A DNA stretch of 64,000 nt from an uncultured Clostridiaceae bacterium. GTDB lineage: Bacteria; Bacillota; Clostridia; TANB77; CAG-508. Position 1 is the first letter of the stretch; every line of letters begins with the position of its first letter. Under the pieces are notes generated by a model. That model was not told the DNA's origin, made no database searches, and worked only from the letters and a program-made list of their open reading frames with translations. Where the stretch lies: positions 1 to 64,000 of the forward strand of contig CAKNOI010000004.1 of NCBI GenBank assembly GCA_930990125.1, written 5' to 3'. This document shows, piece by piece, positions 31,830 to 41,598 of the stretch. A program made the position numbers and the translations under genes.

Positions 31830-33029
31830 GTGGAAAGACAAATTTTACATGTAGATGTAAATAATGCTTTCTTATCTTGGACAGCTATCTCTATGTTAAA
31901 AAAGGGAAGTAACCTAGACATCCGAACAATTCCTGCAATTATTGGTGGAGACGAATCAAAGAGAAGAGGCATCGTGCTGGCGAAAAGTCCCATTGCCAAA
32001 GAGCTAGGGATTAAGACAGCCGAGCCTATTTATTTTGCCAAACAAAAATGTCCTGATTTGCAAATTTTTCCAAGTGATTTTACTATTTATCGTCATTATT
32101 CCAATTTGTTATACCAGTTATTATTAGAATATACCGAAAAAGTAGAAAGATTTTCTATTGATGAATGTTTTTTAGATATGACAGATTATTTAGGAAATAG
32201 AACCATATTCGATGTTGCAAAAGAAATTAGTCAAAGGGTAAAGAAAGAATTTGGCTTTACAGTAAATATAGGAATAGCAACCAATAAGTTGCTAGCAAAA
32301 ATGGCATCTGACTTTCAAAAGCCAGATAAAATCCATACATTATTTCCACAAGAAATTCCGACTAAAATGTGGGTGCTTCCAGTATCAGAACTTTTTATGG
32401 TAGGGAAAAAGACGATACCAAAGTTAGAGAGAATGGGAATAAGAACAATTGGGGATTTAGCAAAACAAGACAAAACAATACTAATACATAAATTTGGTAA
32501 ATTTGGAAAAGTAATGTGGGAATATGCCAATGGTATTGATGCTTCAGAAGTCATAAGTCAAGAAGAAGAACCAAAAGGAATAGGAAATTCGATTACTCTT
32601 CCTAAGGACATTCAAAATATAGAAGAACTATCGGAAGTGCTACTAGCACTTGCAGAACAGGTGGCATTCCGATTACGAAAACAGAATAAAAGAGCTTATG
32701 TAGTAAATGTACAATTAAAAACAAAAGACTTTATTAGTTATTCTCATCAAAAAAAGTTAGAGGTACCAACAGATAGTACCAAAACCATAGGAAATGTAGC
32801 AAAAGCATTATTACAAGAAAGTTACAAAGGAGAACCAATCCGTCTAATAGGAGTAAGAGTAGATAATTTATGTTCTAAAAAAGAAATACAATTATCCTTA
32901 TTTGATACCAACAAAGAAAAGCAGGAAAAATTAGATCAAACTATTGATAAATTGAAGGAAAAATACGGTTACAATACTATTACCATTGCAGGAAAAATGA
33001 ATCTAAATGACAGAATTCGTTTTAAATAA
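31830..33029 (+). CDS. dinB: Y-family DNA polymerase IV
   Basis: A 399-residue translesion polymerase. The first metal-binding motif is HVDVNNAF (D9), an Asn variant of the usual DMDAFF. The second is FSIDECFLDMT (D111, E112). An HhH region with TIGDLAKQDK and a little-finger domain (about 240-345) follow. The C-terminus ends without an obvious beta-clamp box beyond QLSLFDT, which is itself a plausible clamp-binding motif. The start is GTG at 31830 with AAAGGAGTG upstream. It is monocistronic with its own promoter. Confidence 0.93.
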   Translation: MERQILHVDVNNAFLSWTAISMLKKGSNLDIRTIPAIIGGDESKRRGIVLAKSPIAKELGIKTAEPIYFAKQKCPDLQIFPSDFTIYRHYSNLLYQLLLEYTEKVERFSIDECFLDMTDYLGNRTIFDVAKEISQRVKKEFGFTVNIGIATNKLLAKMASDFQKPDKIHTLFPQEIPTKMWVLPVSELFMVGKKTIPKLERMGIRTIGDLAKQDKTILIHKFGKFGKVMWEYANGIDASEVISQEEEPKGIGNSITLPKDIQNIEELSEVLLALAEQVAFRLRKQNKRAYVVNVQLKTKDFISYSHQKKLEVPTDSTKTIGNVAKALLQESYKGEPIRLIGVRVDNLCSKKEIQLSLFDTNKEKQEKLDQTIDKLKEKYGYNTITIAGKMNLNDRIRFK

Positions 33030-33119
33030 AAAGAAACAAAAAATGGTGTCCATTCTTCTTATTTGTTCATATGATATAGTAATAGTAGAAGGAGCTACTA
33101 TTAGTTAGGAGGAAAAAGG

Positions 33120-33386
33120 ATGGAACCACAAGTAACTATCTATACACCTTGTTGCAGGAGGGAAAGAAGATGTTGTGTTGATATTGTTATTTTTATCTTG
33201 TCTGTTTTATTAGCATTAACCATTGGTCTTATTATTGGAGCGCTTCCGTTTATTGGAACGATATTATTACTCGCAGTACCGGCACTAATTGTACTTAGTA
33301 TTATTTTACTATTAGGAATTATTATTCGAGCTATTGAATTAAGATGTAATAACAGATGCAACACAAGAAGAAGAGAATGTTGCTAA
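33120..33386 (+). CDS. Small Cys-flanked membrane hairpin protein
   Basis: An 88-residue protein: a Cys/Arg-rich N-terminus (CCRRERRCC at 12-20), two membrane segments (about 22-44 and 48-70) joined by a short turn, and a Cys/Arg-rich C-terminus (CNNRCNTRRRECC). Both Cys clusters would face the same side, probably cytosol. I do not recognise the family. AGGAGG lies 7 nt upstream of the ATG. The leader contains AATAGTAG-aaggag-CTACTATT (33081-33102), which could fold into a hairpin. A metal- or redox-linked or sporulation role is possible, but inference only. Confidence 0.7.
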   Translation: MEPQVTIYTPCCRRERRCCVDIVIFILSVLLALTIGLIIGALPFIGTILLLAVPALIVLSIILLLGIIIRAIELRCNNRCNTRRRECC

Positions 33387-33430
33387 AGTCAATTTAGGTG
33401 GAAGAAATTCCACCATACATAGAATAAAGA

Positions 33431-33459
33431 TTGCAAAACCTAAAAAGATACGATACAAT
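33431..33459 (+). promoter_or_regulatory. folD promoter
   Basis: TTGCAA (33431-33436), a 17-bp spacer and TACAAT (33454-33459). A GGTGGAA/TTCCACC hairpin lies just upstream at 33397-33414. Confidence 0.78.
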
Positions 33460-33487
33460 AAAGAAAAAAGAAAGAAGGAACCAAAAG

Positions 33488-34339
33488 ATGGCACAAATTA
33501 TGGATGGAAAACTATTAGCAAGTAAAATAAGGGAAGAATTAAAGCAAGAAGTAGAACAATTAAAACAAGAAAATATATACCCAAGACTTGCTGTTATCAT
33601 GGTTGGAGGAAATCCAGCTTCTAAAATTTATGTAAGAAACAAAAGCAAAGCTTGTGATGAAATTGGAATAGAATATGAAGAATATTTGTTAGAAGATACT
33701 ATTACGAATGATAAATTACTAGGACTAATAGATAAATTAAATGAAAAAAAAGAAGTACATGGTATTTTATTGCAGAGTCCTATTCCAAAACACCTAGATA
33801 TTATAAAAGCATTTGAAAGAATTCATCCGGATAAAGACGTGGATGGATTTAATCCTATCAATGTAGGGAAATTAAACATAGGACAAGACTGCTTTATATC
33901 TTGTACACCACATGGTATTATCCGCATGTTAGAAGAATATAACATTCCAATAGAAGGCAAAGAAGCGGTTATTATAGGAAGAAGTAATTTAGTAGGAAAA
34001 CCACTAATACAGTGTTTGCTTACAAAAAATGCAACTGTTACTGTATGCCATTCTAAGACACAACATTTAGAACAAATTACCAGAAGAGCAGATATTGTAA
34101 TAGCCGCTCTAGGCAAGGCAAAGTTTATTACAGCAGATATGATAAAAGAAGGAGCAACTGTTGTGGATGTAGGAATTAATCGTACAGAAGAAGGAAAATT
34201 GGTAGGAGACGTTGACTTTGATGCTATTGAGCAGAAAGCATCTTATATTACACCGGTTCCAGGAGGGGTGGGACCAATGACAATAGCGATGCTAATGGAA
34301 AATGTAGTAAAAGCAGCTAAGAAACAAAGTATGAAATAA
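33488..34339 (+). CDS. folD: Methylene-THF dehydrogenase / cyclohydrolase
   Basis: A 283-residue bifunctional FolD interconverting 5,10-methylene-, methenyl- and 10-formyl-tetrahydrofolate. Typical parts are the PRLAVIMVGGNPASKIYVRNK stretch (in parts: LAVIMVGGNPAS, KIYVRNK, with the catalytic Lys), HGILLQSPIPKHLD, DVDGFNPINVGKL, and GRSNLVGKPLIQCLL for NADP binding. The start is ATG at 33488 behind AGAAGGA; an in-frame ATG earlier falls in the promoter. It is followed by a terminator at 34347. Confidence 0.95.
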   Translation: MAQIMDGKLLASKIREELKQEVEQLKQENIYPRLAVIMVGGNPASKIYVRNKSKACDEIGIEYEEYLLEDTITNDKLLGLIDKLNEKKEVHGILLQSPIPKHLDIIKAFERIHPDKDVDGFNPINVGKLNIGQDCFISCTPHGIIRMLEEYNIPIEGKEAVIIGRSNLVGKPLIQCLLTKNATVTVCHSKTQHLEQITRRADIVIAALGKAKFITADMIKEGATVVDVGINRTEEGKLVGDVDFDAIEQKASYITPVPGGVGPMTIAMLMENVVKAAKKQSMK

Positions 34340-34346
34340 AAAATAA

Positions 34347-34375
34347 GGGAGCCATTTATATTGTGGCTCTTTTTG
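34347..34375 (+). terminator. Terminator between folD and dprA
   Basis: GAGCCA (34349-34354) and TGGCTC (34364-34369) pair, followed by TTTTT. It sits immediately before dprA, so dprA may rely on read-through or on an unseen promoter. Confidence 0.7.
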
Positions 34376-34394
34376 TATGTTAGGAGAAAAGAAA

Positions 34395-35060
34395 ATGAAT
34401 ATGATAACTATTTCCATAGAAGAGGAAACATATCCAGAAAAACTAAAAAAGATATATAATCCTCCCAAAGTGTTATACGCCATGGGAAATATTAATTTAT
34501 TATCTAGTTTTTCTATTGCTATGATAGGCTGTAGAGAGTATACAGAATATGGGAAAAGCATGGCAATGTATTTTTCGTATCAATTAGCAAAAAGAAATAT
34601 TACCATTGTTAGTGGCTTAGCAAAAGGAATCGATGGATTTTCTCACATAGGGGCATTACGAGCAGGAGGAAATACTATTGCTGTAGTGGGAAACGGATTA
34701 GATATTATATATCCCAAAGAACATAAAAAGTTAGAACAAGAAATTATACAAAAAGGAGGAGTAATTGTATCCGAATATCCATTAGGAACAAAACCAGATA
34801 AGTACACATTCCCAGCTAGAAATCGTATTATTAGTGCATTAAGTGATGGTGTGTTTGTAATAGAGGCAAAAGAAAAAAGTGGAACATTAATTACAGTAGA
34901 TTTTGCTTTAGAACAAGGAAAAGACATATTTGCACTTCCTGGTAATATTACATCACGAAACAGTGTAGGAACTAACCAATTAATTGGAGATGGGGCAAAA
35001 TGTGTTACACAAGTAAAAGATATTTTAGAAGAATATGGAAATTTCTTTTCAAAAAATTAA
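34395..35060 (+). CDS. dprA: Short DNA-processing protein DprA
   Basis: A 221-residue protein with only the Rossmann-like DprA core, which loads RecA on single-stranded DNA. Signature stretches are IAMIGCREYTEYG, VSGLAKGIDGFSHIGAL (DNA-binding loop), FPARNRIISALSDGVFVIEA in parts and GTNQLIGDGA. The N-terminal SAM-like and C-terminal winged-helix domains of full DprA are absent, so it is a minimal form. The ATG at 34395 is chosen because AGGAG lies 10-14 nt upstream; the ATG at 34377 overlaps the terminator. Confidence 0.88.
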   Translation: MNMITISIEEETYPEKLKKIYNPPKVLYAMGNINLLSSFSIAMIGCREYTEYGKSMAMYFSYQLAKRNITIVSGLAKGIDGFSHIGALRAGGNTIAVVGNGLDIIYPKEHKKLEQEIIQKGGVIVSEYPLGTKPDKYTFPARNRIISALSDGVFVIEAKEKSGTLITVDFALEQGKDIFALPGNITSRNSVGTNQLIGDGAKCVTQVKDILEEYGNFFSKN

Positions 35061-35139
35061 AATTTTATGAAAATACTTTAATTTTTCTGGAATATATAAT
35101 ATAATAGGTACGTAACTTTACTTACAAGGAGGAAAGTAA

Positions 35140-37938
35140 ATGAGCGAACAAGACAAGAAAAAAGAAGACTTAGAAAAAACAAAAAGATATGAAGTAGTAA
35201 ATACAAAAACAAAGAAAGGGAAAAAAGAAGATAAAAAAACCAATAAAAAAGGTAAAAAGAAGAGTAAAGCTAAAAAAGTGATTTTAATTATTTTATTAGT
35301 TCTATTTTTACTATTCCTTATTGCAGCAGGAATTTTAGCAGGTATTATATGGGGAAAAATAGGTGGAGATATTAATATTTCTAGAGAGCAGTTATTAGTA
35401 AGGACACAAAATACCACTATATTAGATAAAGACGGAAATGTTATTGCAACTGTATCTGGAGATGAAAATCGAGAATGGATTGATTTAGACCAAATGTCCA
35501 AATATATACCACAAGCTTTTATTGCTATCGAAGACGAACGATTTGAATCCCATCATGGTGTAGATATTAAAAGAACATTGGGAGCTACTGTTACCTTTAT
35601 TCTAAATGGAGGAGAATCCGATTATGGTGGTAGTACCATTACACAACAGCTTGTAAAATATATTACAACTGACAATGAAGATTCTGGAGTAAGTGGTGTT
35701 ATTCGTAAAATAAAAGAGATGGCAAAAGCATATCAAATAGAAAATATGATATCTAAACAACAAATTATAGAGCTATACCTAAATGCTATTCCAATGGGTG
35801 GATTTGGAAAAGAAATTTCTGGTGTACAAATGGCTGCTAAATACTATTTTGATAAAAACGCATCGGATTTAAGTTTAGCAGAAAGTGCTTACCTTGCAGG
35901 TATTAACCATGCGCCAAATTTATATAATCCATTCGAAGACGAAACCGAAGAAGAGAAAGCAGAAAAAACAGAAAAGATTCAAGTAAGAACAAAAACAGTT
36001 TTAAATAAAATGAAAGAATTAGGCAAAATTACTACAGAAGAATATGATGCCGCTATACAAGAATTAGAAAATGGTCTTGCATTTAAAGAAGGTGTAGTAA
36101 GAACATTAGAAACAGAGTTATCTTATCATACTGTTGCTGCTATAGACCAAATTGCAGAACAACTTGCAGAAGAAAACGGATGGGATAAAAAATGGGCGAA
36201 AAAGCAGTTATATGGTGGAGGATATACCATATATACCACCCAACAAACTTGGGTACAAAGGATTATGGAAGAAGAATATAAAGATGATTACTATCTAGAA
36301 TATGCAAGAGAAGAAGCTAACGAAGGTGGTCATACACAATCTGCCATGGTAATTATTGATAATTCCGATGGAACTGTTTCAGCAGTTGTAGGTGGATTGG
36401 GAAATGATGCAAGTTCTGTTGGAGTAAACAGAGCTTTAAATCCAAGACAGCCAGGTTCTGCAATTAAACCAATTGCAGTAATTCTACCAGGATTAATAAA
36501 TGGAGTTATTACTTCTTCTACGGTATACAATGATAATCCAACTACTTTTGAAAAAGGAACCTATCCTATTAAAAATTCTACAGGATATTTAGGCATAGAT
36601 ACTATTACCCATGGAATTGAACGTTCTTCTAATGTTATGGCTGCAAAAGTAATGGTAGAATTAGGACCACTAGAATCTATTAAATTTATGAGAAAACTAG
36701 GAGTAAGTACATTAGTTACTGCTGATGAATCAGATGACGGGTATAACGACGAAGGAATTGCTACTGCATTAGGAGGTTTAACACAAGGTATTAGCCCACT
36801 AGAAATGGCAGCAGCGTATGCAACCATTGCAAATAACGGAGTATACCGTACACCAACGTTCTATACAAAAGTAGTAGATGGAAATGGAAATACCGTATTA
36901 GAACCAGAAAGAGAAGAAACAAGAGTATTTTCAGAACAAATTGCTTATGTAGTACAAGAAATCTTAATGAATGTTGTATATGGTTCTAGAGGAACAGCTA
37001 CCTATTGTAGTATTTCTGGAATGGATACAGCAGCAAAAACAGGTACTACCAGTGATGACTTTGATAGATGGGTATGTGGATTTACCCCATATTATTCTGC
37101 AGCTACTTGGTACGGATATGATTATAACGAAGAAGTAAGATGGAGTGGAACAAACCCAGCAGGTCTTCTTTGGAGAAATGTAATGAGACCAGTACATAAA
37201 GACTTAGAATCTAAACGTTTTACTAGACCAGATGGCGTTGTAACAGCTACTATTTGTAGAGATTCTGGAAAAACAGCAACCGATAGCTGTACGAGAAAAG
37301 AAACAGCTTACTTTGTAAGAGGAACTGTTCCAGAAGCTTGTGATGGACATACCAAAGTAACTATTTGTAAAGAAACAGGAAAAATTGCAACAGAATTTTG
37401 CAAGGATACAGAGGAAAAAATATACTTAGAAAAACCAGAAAAAGAAAGAACAAACTTATGGCAAACAAGTGCTGGAAATATTTACGATAAAATAGAAGAG
37501 GTATGTGATGTTCATACTAAAGCAATGCCTGTTGTTGTAAAAGTAATAGGTTTAAAAGAGGCTGATGCGAAAAAGAAATTAACCGATTTAGGATTAAAAG
37601 TAATAGTAAAACATGATGAGGATGAAGATGAAAAAGATGGTGTAGTACTAAGACAAAGTATTGCAGCTGGAAAGGAAGTAGAAGAAGGAACCAGTATTAC
37701 TATTACAGTAAACAAACTATCTTCTAACAGTGGAAATAGCGGAAGCGGAAGTGGCGGAAGCGGTGGAACTGGAAATAGTCAAAAACCAAATAACAATACG
37801 GTAGGTGGAAATACGGAAAAACCAAATACCAATACGATAGGAGGAAACTCACAAAAGCCATCTTCTAATACAATAGATGATGAAACTACAGAAAAACCAA
37901 ATGGAAATAATGCAAGAGGAACTAATGTGACAGAATAA
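35140..37938 (+). CDS. Class A penicillin-binding protein, PASTA tail
   Basis: A 932-residue bifunctional peptidoglycan synthase. The cytoplasmic N-terminus (1-45) is Lys-rich, and a membrane segment lies at about 46-72. The GT51 glycosyltransferase follows with E131 in EDERFESHHG. The transpeptidase has S440-x-x-K443, SSN near 503, and KTG at 633-635. Two Cys-containing TICRDSGKTATDSC / TICKETGKIATEFC repeats lie at about 707-765, a single PASTA domain at about 792-858, and a Gly/Ser/Asn-rich tail at the end. AGGAGGAAAG precedes the ATG. The double Cys repeat could form disulfides on the cell surface. It is followed after 17 nt by cysS. Confidence 0.93.
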   Translation: MSEQDKKKEDLEKTKRYEVVNTKTKKGKKEDKKTNKKGKKKSKAKKVILIILLVLFLLFLIAAGILAGIIWGKIGGDINISREQLLVRTQNTTILDKDGNVIATVSGDENREWIDLDQMSKYIPQAFIAIEDERFESHHGVDIKRTLGATVTFILNGGESDYGGSTITQQLVKYITTDNEDSGVSGVIRKIKEMAKAYQIENMISKQQIIELYLNAIPMGGFGKEISGVQMAAKYYFDKNASDLSLAESAYLAGINHAPNLYNPFEDETEEEKAEKTEKIQVRTKTVLNKMKELGKITTEEYDAAIQELENGLAFKEGVVRTLETELSYHTVAAIDQIAEQLAEENGWDKKWAKKQLYGGGYTIYTTQQTWVQRIMEEEYKDDYYLEYAREEANEGGHTQSAMVIIDNSDGTVSAVVGGLGNDASSVGVNRALNPRQPGSAIKPIAVILPGLINGVITSSTVYNDNPTTFEKGTYPIKNSTGYLGIDTITHGIERSSNVMAAKVMVELGPLESIKFMRKLGVSTLVTADESDDGYNDEGIATALGGLTQGISPLEMAAAYATIANNGVYRTPTFYTKVVDGNGNTVLEPEREETRVFSEQIAYVVQEILMNVVYGSRGTATYCSISGMDTAAKTGTTSDDFDRWVCGFTPYYSAATWYGYDYNEEVRWSGTNPAGLLWRNVMRPVHKDLESKRFTRPDGVVTATICRDSGKTATDSCTRKETAYFVRGTVPEACDGHTKVTICKETGKIATEFCKDTEEKIYLEKPEKERTNLWQTSAGNIYDKIEEVCDVHTKAMPVVVKVIGLKEADAKKKLTDLGLKVIVKHDEDEDEKDGVVLRQSIAAGKEVEEGTSITITVNKLSSNSGNSGSGSGGSGGTGNSQKPNNNTVGGNTEKPNTNTIGGNSQKPSSNTIDDETTEKPNGNNARGTNVTE

Positions 37939-37955
37939 AAGAAAGAAGGGAAAAC

Positions 37956-39350
37956 ATGATTCGTTTTTATAATACATTAACCAAACAAAAGGAAGAATTT
38001 ACGCCATTAGAAGGAAATACCGTACGTATGTATTCTTGTGGACCAACAGTTTATAAAGATGCTACTATTGGAAATATGAGAACTAATATCTTTATGGATA
38101 CCTTAAGAAGAGTATTAAAATATAATGGCTATAATTTAAAGCACGTAATGAATATTACCGATGTAGGACACCTTGTTTCTGATGGAGACGAAGGGGAAGA
38201 TAAAATGATAAAATCAGCACGTGAAGAAAAGAAAACACCATTAGAAATAGCAGAACATTATACAAAATTATTCTTCCGTGACTTAGAAAGATTAAACATT
38301 GATTTACCAGAAATCATTGCAAAAGCTACTGATAATATACCAGACATGATAGAGTTTGTAAAAAAACTAATACAAAATGGTTATGCATATGAAACTTCTA
38401 CCGCTATCTATTTTGACGTGTCTAAATTAGATGCTTATGGTATTTTATCTGGGATTGATGTAAGAAATCAAAAAGCAGGAGCAAGAGTAGAGGTAGACAA
38501 AGAAAAAAGAAATCCATATGATTTTGCAGTATGGATTAAAGCGCCAGAAAATCACCTGATGAAGTGGGATAGTCCATGGGGATTATCCTACCCTGGATGG
38601 CATATAGAATGTTCTACCATGAGTCAAAAGTTTTTAGGAGAAGTATTTGACATTCATACTGGTGGAATAGATTTAATTCCTACCCATCACGAAAATGAAA
38701 TAGCACAAAGCAAAGGTGCTTGTGGAAAAATACCAGCTAAGTTCTGGATGCACGGAGAATTTTTATTAATTAATGGTGGAAAAATGTCCAAAAGCTTGGG
38801 AAATGTTTATTTAATGGAGGATATAATCCAAAGAGGATATAATCCTTTGGTATATAAAATCTTTTGCTTTACGGCTCATTACCGCAACAAATTAAACTTT
38901 ACTTGGGAGGGAATGGATGCAGCAGCTACCAGTTTAGCAAGATTACAAGAAGGCTATTACAAACATTTAGAAGGAAATAAAACCATATCCCAAGAAGTAA
39001 TACAAGAATACAAGCAGAAATTTTTAGAAGCAATTAATGACGACTTAAACATGCCACTTGCGATGAGTGTTGTATGGGATGTCGTAAAACAGCCTGAAAA
39101 ATCCAAACAATATGCAGATTTATTGTTAGATTTTGATAAAGTACTAGGCTTACGTTTGCAAGAAACACAAAGACAAGAAACAACATCTTTAGAATTGCCA
39201 CCAGAAATAGAAGAACTTTTGCAAAAAAGAAAAGAAGCAAGAGAAAGAAAAGACTGGGCAATGTCTGATAGTATACGTGATGCCTTAAAAGAAAAAGGTT
39301 ATCAAGTAATAGACAGCAAAGAGGGAATGAAAGTAGAAAAAATAAAATAA
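37956..39350 (+). CDS. cysS: Cysteinyl-tRNA synthetase
   Basis: A 464-residue class I synthetase. Zinc Cys C28 is in SCGPTVY. The HIGH signature reads T37-I-G-N, so the first His is Thr. KMSKS is exact at 276-280. WHIECSTMSQKFLG and THHENEIAQSKGACG carry the remaining zinc ligands and are typical. The length is normal and the C-terminal anticodon-binding part ends in KEGMKVEKIK. GAAAGAAGGG precedes the ATG. It lies directly after the PBP gene, and no serine acetyltransferase or rlmB is attached as in many Firmicutes. Confidence 0.95.
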   Translation: MIRFYNTLTKQKEEFTPLEGNTVRMYSCGPTVYKDATIGNMRTNIFMDTLRRVLKYNGYNLKHVMNITDVGHLVSDGDEGEDKMIKSAREEKKTPLEIAEHYTKLFFRDLERLNIDLPEIIAKATDNIPDMIEFVKKLIQNGYAYETSTAIYFDVSKLDAYGILSGIDVRNQKAGARVEVDKEKRNPYDFAVWIKAPENHLMKWDSPWGLSYPGWHIECSTMSQKFLGEVFDIHTGGIDLIPTHHENEIAQSKGACGKIPAKFWMHGEFLLINGGKMSKSLGNVYLMEDIIQRGYNPLVYKIFCFTAHYRNKLNFTWEGMDAAATSLARLQEGYYKHLEGNKTISQEVIQEYKQKFLEAINDDLNMPLAMSVVWDVVKQPEKSKQYADLLLDFDKVLGLRLQETQRQETTSLELPPEIEELLQKRKEARERKDWAMSDSIRDALKEKGYQVIDSKEGMKVEKIK

Positions 39351-39418
39351 TAGAGTTAGTGTAAAATAGGGAAATGAAGGATATAATATAAATAAGAAAA
39401 AAAGACGAAGGTGGAAAA

Positions 39419-40468
39419 ATGAGATTTGTAGAAGATGAAAAGAGTAAACAAGAGTATAAGAAGTTTTTAGAAAATCATGAAAGATGTAACTTTCAACAAT
39501 CCTTAGAATGGGCTAAGGTAAAGGATAGTTGGAAAAACGAAGTTATTTTAGCAGAAGACGAACAAGGCAATATTATTGGTTCCTTAAGTGTACTTATTCG
39601 CAAAATCCCGATTTTTGGAAATTTAATGTACTCTTCTAGAGGACCTGTTTGTGATATTCATGATGAAAAGGTATTAGAGCAATTAACAGAAGGTGCAAAA
39701 CAGCTGGCTAAAAAATATCATGCGTTTGTTTTAAAAATTGAACCAGATATTAAAAGTGATGACCAAGAATTTCGTGAGATAGTTACAAAATTAGGGTATC
39801 GTATTAAAGATGATGCCAAGGACTTTAGTGAAGAAATTCAGCCAAGATATGTATTTAGATTAGATATAAAAGGAAAAACAGAAGACGAAATTTTTGCTGG
39901 TTTTCACCAAAAAACTAGATATAATATTCGTTTGGCAATAAAAAAAGGAGTAACGGTTAAAGAAGGAACTAAAGAAGACTTAAAAGATTTTCATAAAATT
40001 ATGGTAGAAACAGGAGCAAGAGATGGTTTTATCATTCGTCCATTAGAATATTTTGAAAAAATGTATGATGCTTTAGCACCAGAACATATGAAAGTATTAA
40101 TGGCATATTATGAAGGAAAGCCTATTTCTGGTGTTATCCCAATTATGTATGGAAACAAAACATGGTACCTTTATGGAGCAAGTAGCAATGAATATCGTAA
40201 TGTTATGCCAAACTATTTGTTACAATGGGAAATGATAAAACTAGCTATTGCAAGGAAAAACGACATTTATGACTTAAGAGGTGTTTCTGGAGTAGTAGAT
40301 GAATCCCACCCTCAATATGGTTTGTATCGTTTTAAAAAAGGATTTGGAGCAGAGTTTACAGAATTTTTGGGCGAAATCTACATTCCATTTAAACCAGTAT
40401 GGTACAAGCTATACAAAGTAGCGGAAAAAACATTCCGAAAATTAAGAGCACTAAAAAGAGGAGTATAA
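39419..40468 (+). CDS. FemAB-type peptidoglycan bridge aminoacyltransferase
   Basis: A 349-residue protein of the FemX/FemA/FemB family, which adds amino acids from aminoacyl-tRNA to lipid II precursors. It has two GNAT-like halves. [14 protein letters not shown] at the start, [28 protein letters not shown] and YDLRGVSG (about 289-296) are typical. The coiled-coil insert of FemA is not evident, so it is closer to the short FemX form. AAGGTGG precedes the ATG. Its stop codon overlaps the start of the racemase-like gene by one base (TAATG), and both concern peptidoglycan precursors. Confidence 0.9.
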   Translation: MRFVEDEKSKQEYKKFLENHERCNFQQSLEWAKVKDSWKNEVILAEDEQGNIIGSLSVLIRKIPIFGNLMYSSRGPVCDIHDEKVLEQLTEGAKQLAKKYHAFVLKIEPDIKSDDQEFREIVTKLGYRIKDDAKDFSEEIQPRYVFRLDIKGKTEDEIFAGFHQKTRYNIRLAIKKGVTVKEGTKEDLKDFHKIMVETGARDGFIIRPLEYFEKMYDALAPEHMKVLMAYYEGKPISGVIPIMYGNKTWYLYGASSNEYRNVMPNYLLQWEMIKLAIARKNDIYDLRGVSGVVDESHPQYGLYRFKKGFGAEFTEFLGEIYIPFKPVWYKLYKVAEKTFRKLRALKRGV

Positions 40469-41595
40469 TGAAAAGTTTAATCGTTCAAAAAAAAGATTTA
40501 AAACATAATATTAGTGTAATAAAAAAGATAGCAAAAGAAAGTAATTTGCCAGATGATGCGGGAAAACGTACCAAAATTATTGGCGTGGTAAAAGGAAATG
40601 GATATGGCTTAGGATTAGTAGAGTATTCCAATTTTTTACTAGATAATGGTATTGATTTTTTGGCAGTTTCTACAGTAGAGGAAGCAGTAGCACTACGTAA
40701 AGCAGAAATAAAATGTGATATTTTAATGTTAAGTTCTACCGGAATACCAAAGGAAATAGAAACTTTACTAGACAATCAGATTATACTATCCATTGGTTCT
40801 AAGGAAACAGGAAAAAAAGTAAATGAAATTGCAAAAAAGAAAAATATAACAGCAAGAGCACACCTAAAAATAGACACTGGAATGGGAAGATATGGTTTTA
40901 TTTCCGAAGAGATTGTTCCTATTGTGGAAATAGTAAAAAAATTTACAAATGTAAAGATAGAAGGAACGTTTACCCATTTTTCTCTTGCTTTTTATGAAAA
41001 AGATGAATGGACATTACAGCAATTTGAACGCTTTTTGCATGTAATTGAAAATTTAAAAGAAAATGGTATTAACCCAGGAATGTTGCATGTATGTAATTCT
41101 TCGGCTTTTCTTAAGTTCAAAAATATGCATCTGAATGCTGTTCGTATTGGATCTGCTTTTTTAGGAAGAATTTGTATTCCGAATCGATATGGATTAAAGA
41201 AAATAGGAATATTAAAAAGCAATGTAGCAGAAATAAAAAAATTACCAAAAGGTTGGAACATTGGATATTCCAATATTTTTCAAACAACAAAACCGGATAC
41301 AACAATTGCTATTGTACCACTAGGACATTATGATGGATTTAATGTGGAAGTAGCAAATGATATGTTCCGATTCGTAGATAGATTAAGAGAGCTAAAGCGT
41401 GCCATGCTATCGGTAGGAAAGAAAAAATGCTTAATGGCAACCATTCAAGAAAAAAAGTATCCTATTTTAGGACGTGTAGGAATGTATCATATGTGTTTAG
41501 ATATTACAGGAAGTGATGTAAAAATAGGAGATGAAGTCTTGGTGGATGTAGATACGATGCAAGTAGACAGTAGTATTAGAAGGGAGTATCGATAA
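40468..41595 (+). CDS. Alanine racemase-like PLP enzyme
   Basis: A 375-residue fold-type III PLP enzyme: an alpha/beta barrel with PLP Lys K42 in [10 protein letters not shown] (usual VVKANAYGHG), [12 protein letters not shown], and a beta domain with catalytic-type Tyr Y267 in NIGYSN. The usual GRISMDQ near the end reads GRVGMYHMC, so a conserved Asp is replaced. These differences make it a divergent alanine racemase or a racemase for another amino acid. The ATG at 40468 is set by the GAGGAG upstream and by the TAATG overlap with the FemAB gene. Association with FemAB and PBP favours D-amino-acid supply for the wall. Confidence 0.83.
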   Translation: MKSLIVQKKDLKHNISVIKKIAKESNLPDDAGKRTKIIGVVKGNGYGLGLVEYSNFLLDNGIDFLAVSTVEEAVALRKAEIKCDILMLSSTGIPKEIETLLDNQIILSIGSKETGKKVNEIAKKKNITARAHLKIDTGMGRYGFISEEIVPIVEIVKKFTNVKIEGTFTHFSLAFYEKDEWTLQQFERFLHVIENLKENGINPGMLHVCNSSAFLKFKNMHLNAVRIGSAFLGRICIPNRYGLKKIGILKSNVAEIKKLPKGWNIGYSNIFQTTKPDTTIAIVPLGHYDGFNVEVANDMFRFVDRLRELKRAMLSVGKKKCLMATIQEKKYPILGRVGMYHMCLDITGSDVKIGDEVLVDVDTMQVDSSIRREYR

Positions 41596-41598
41596 ACT

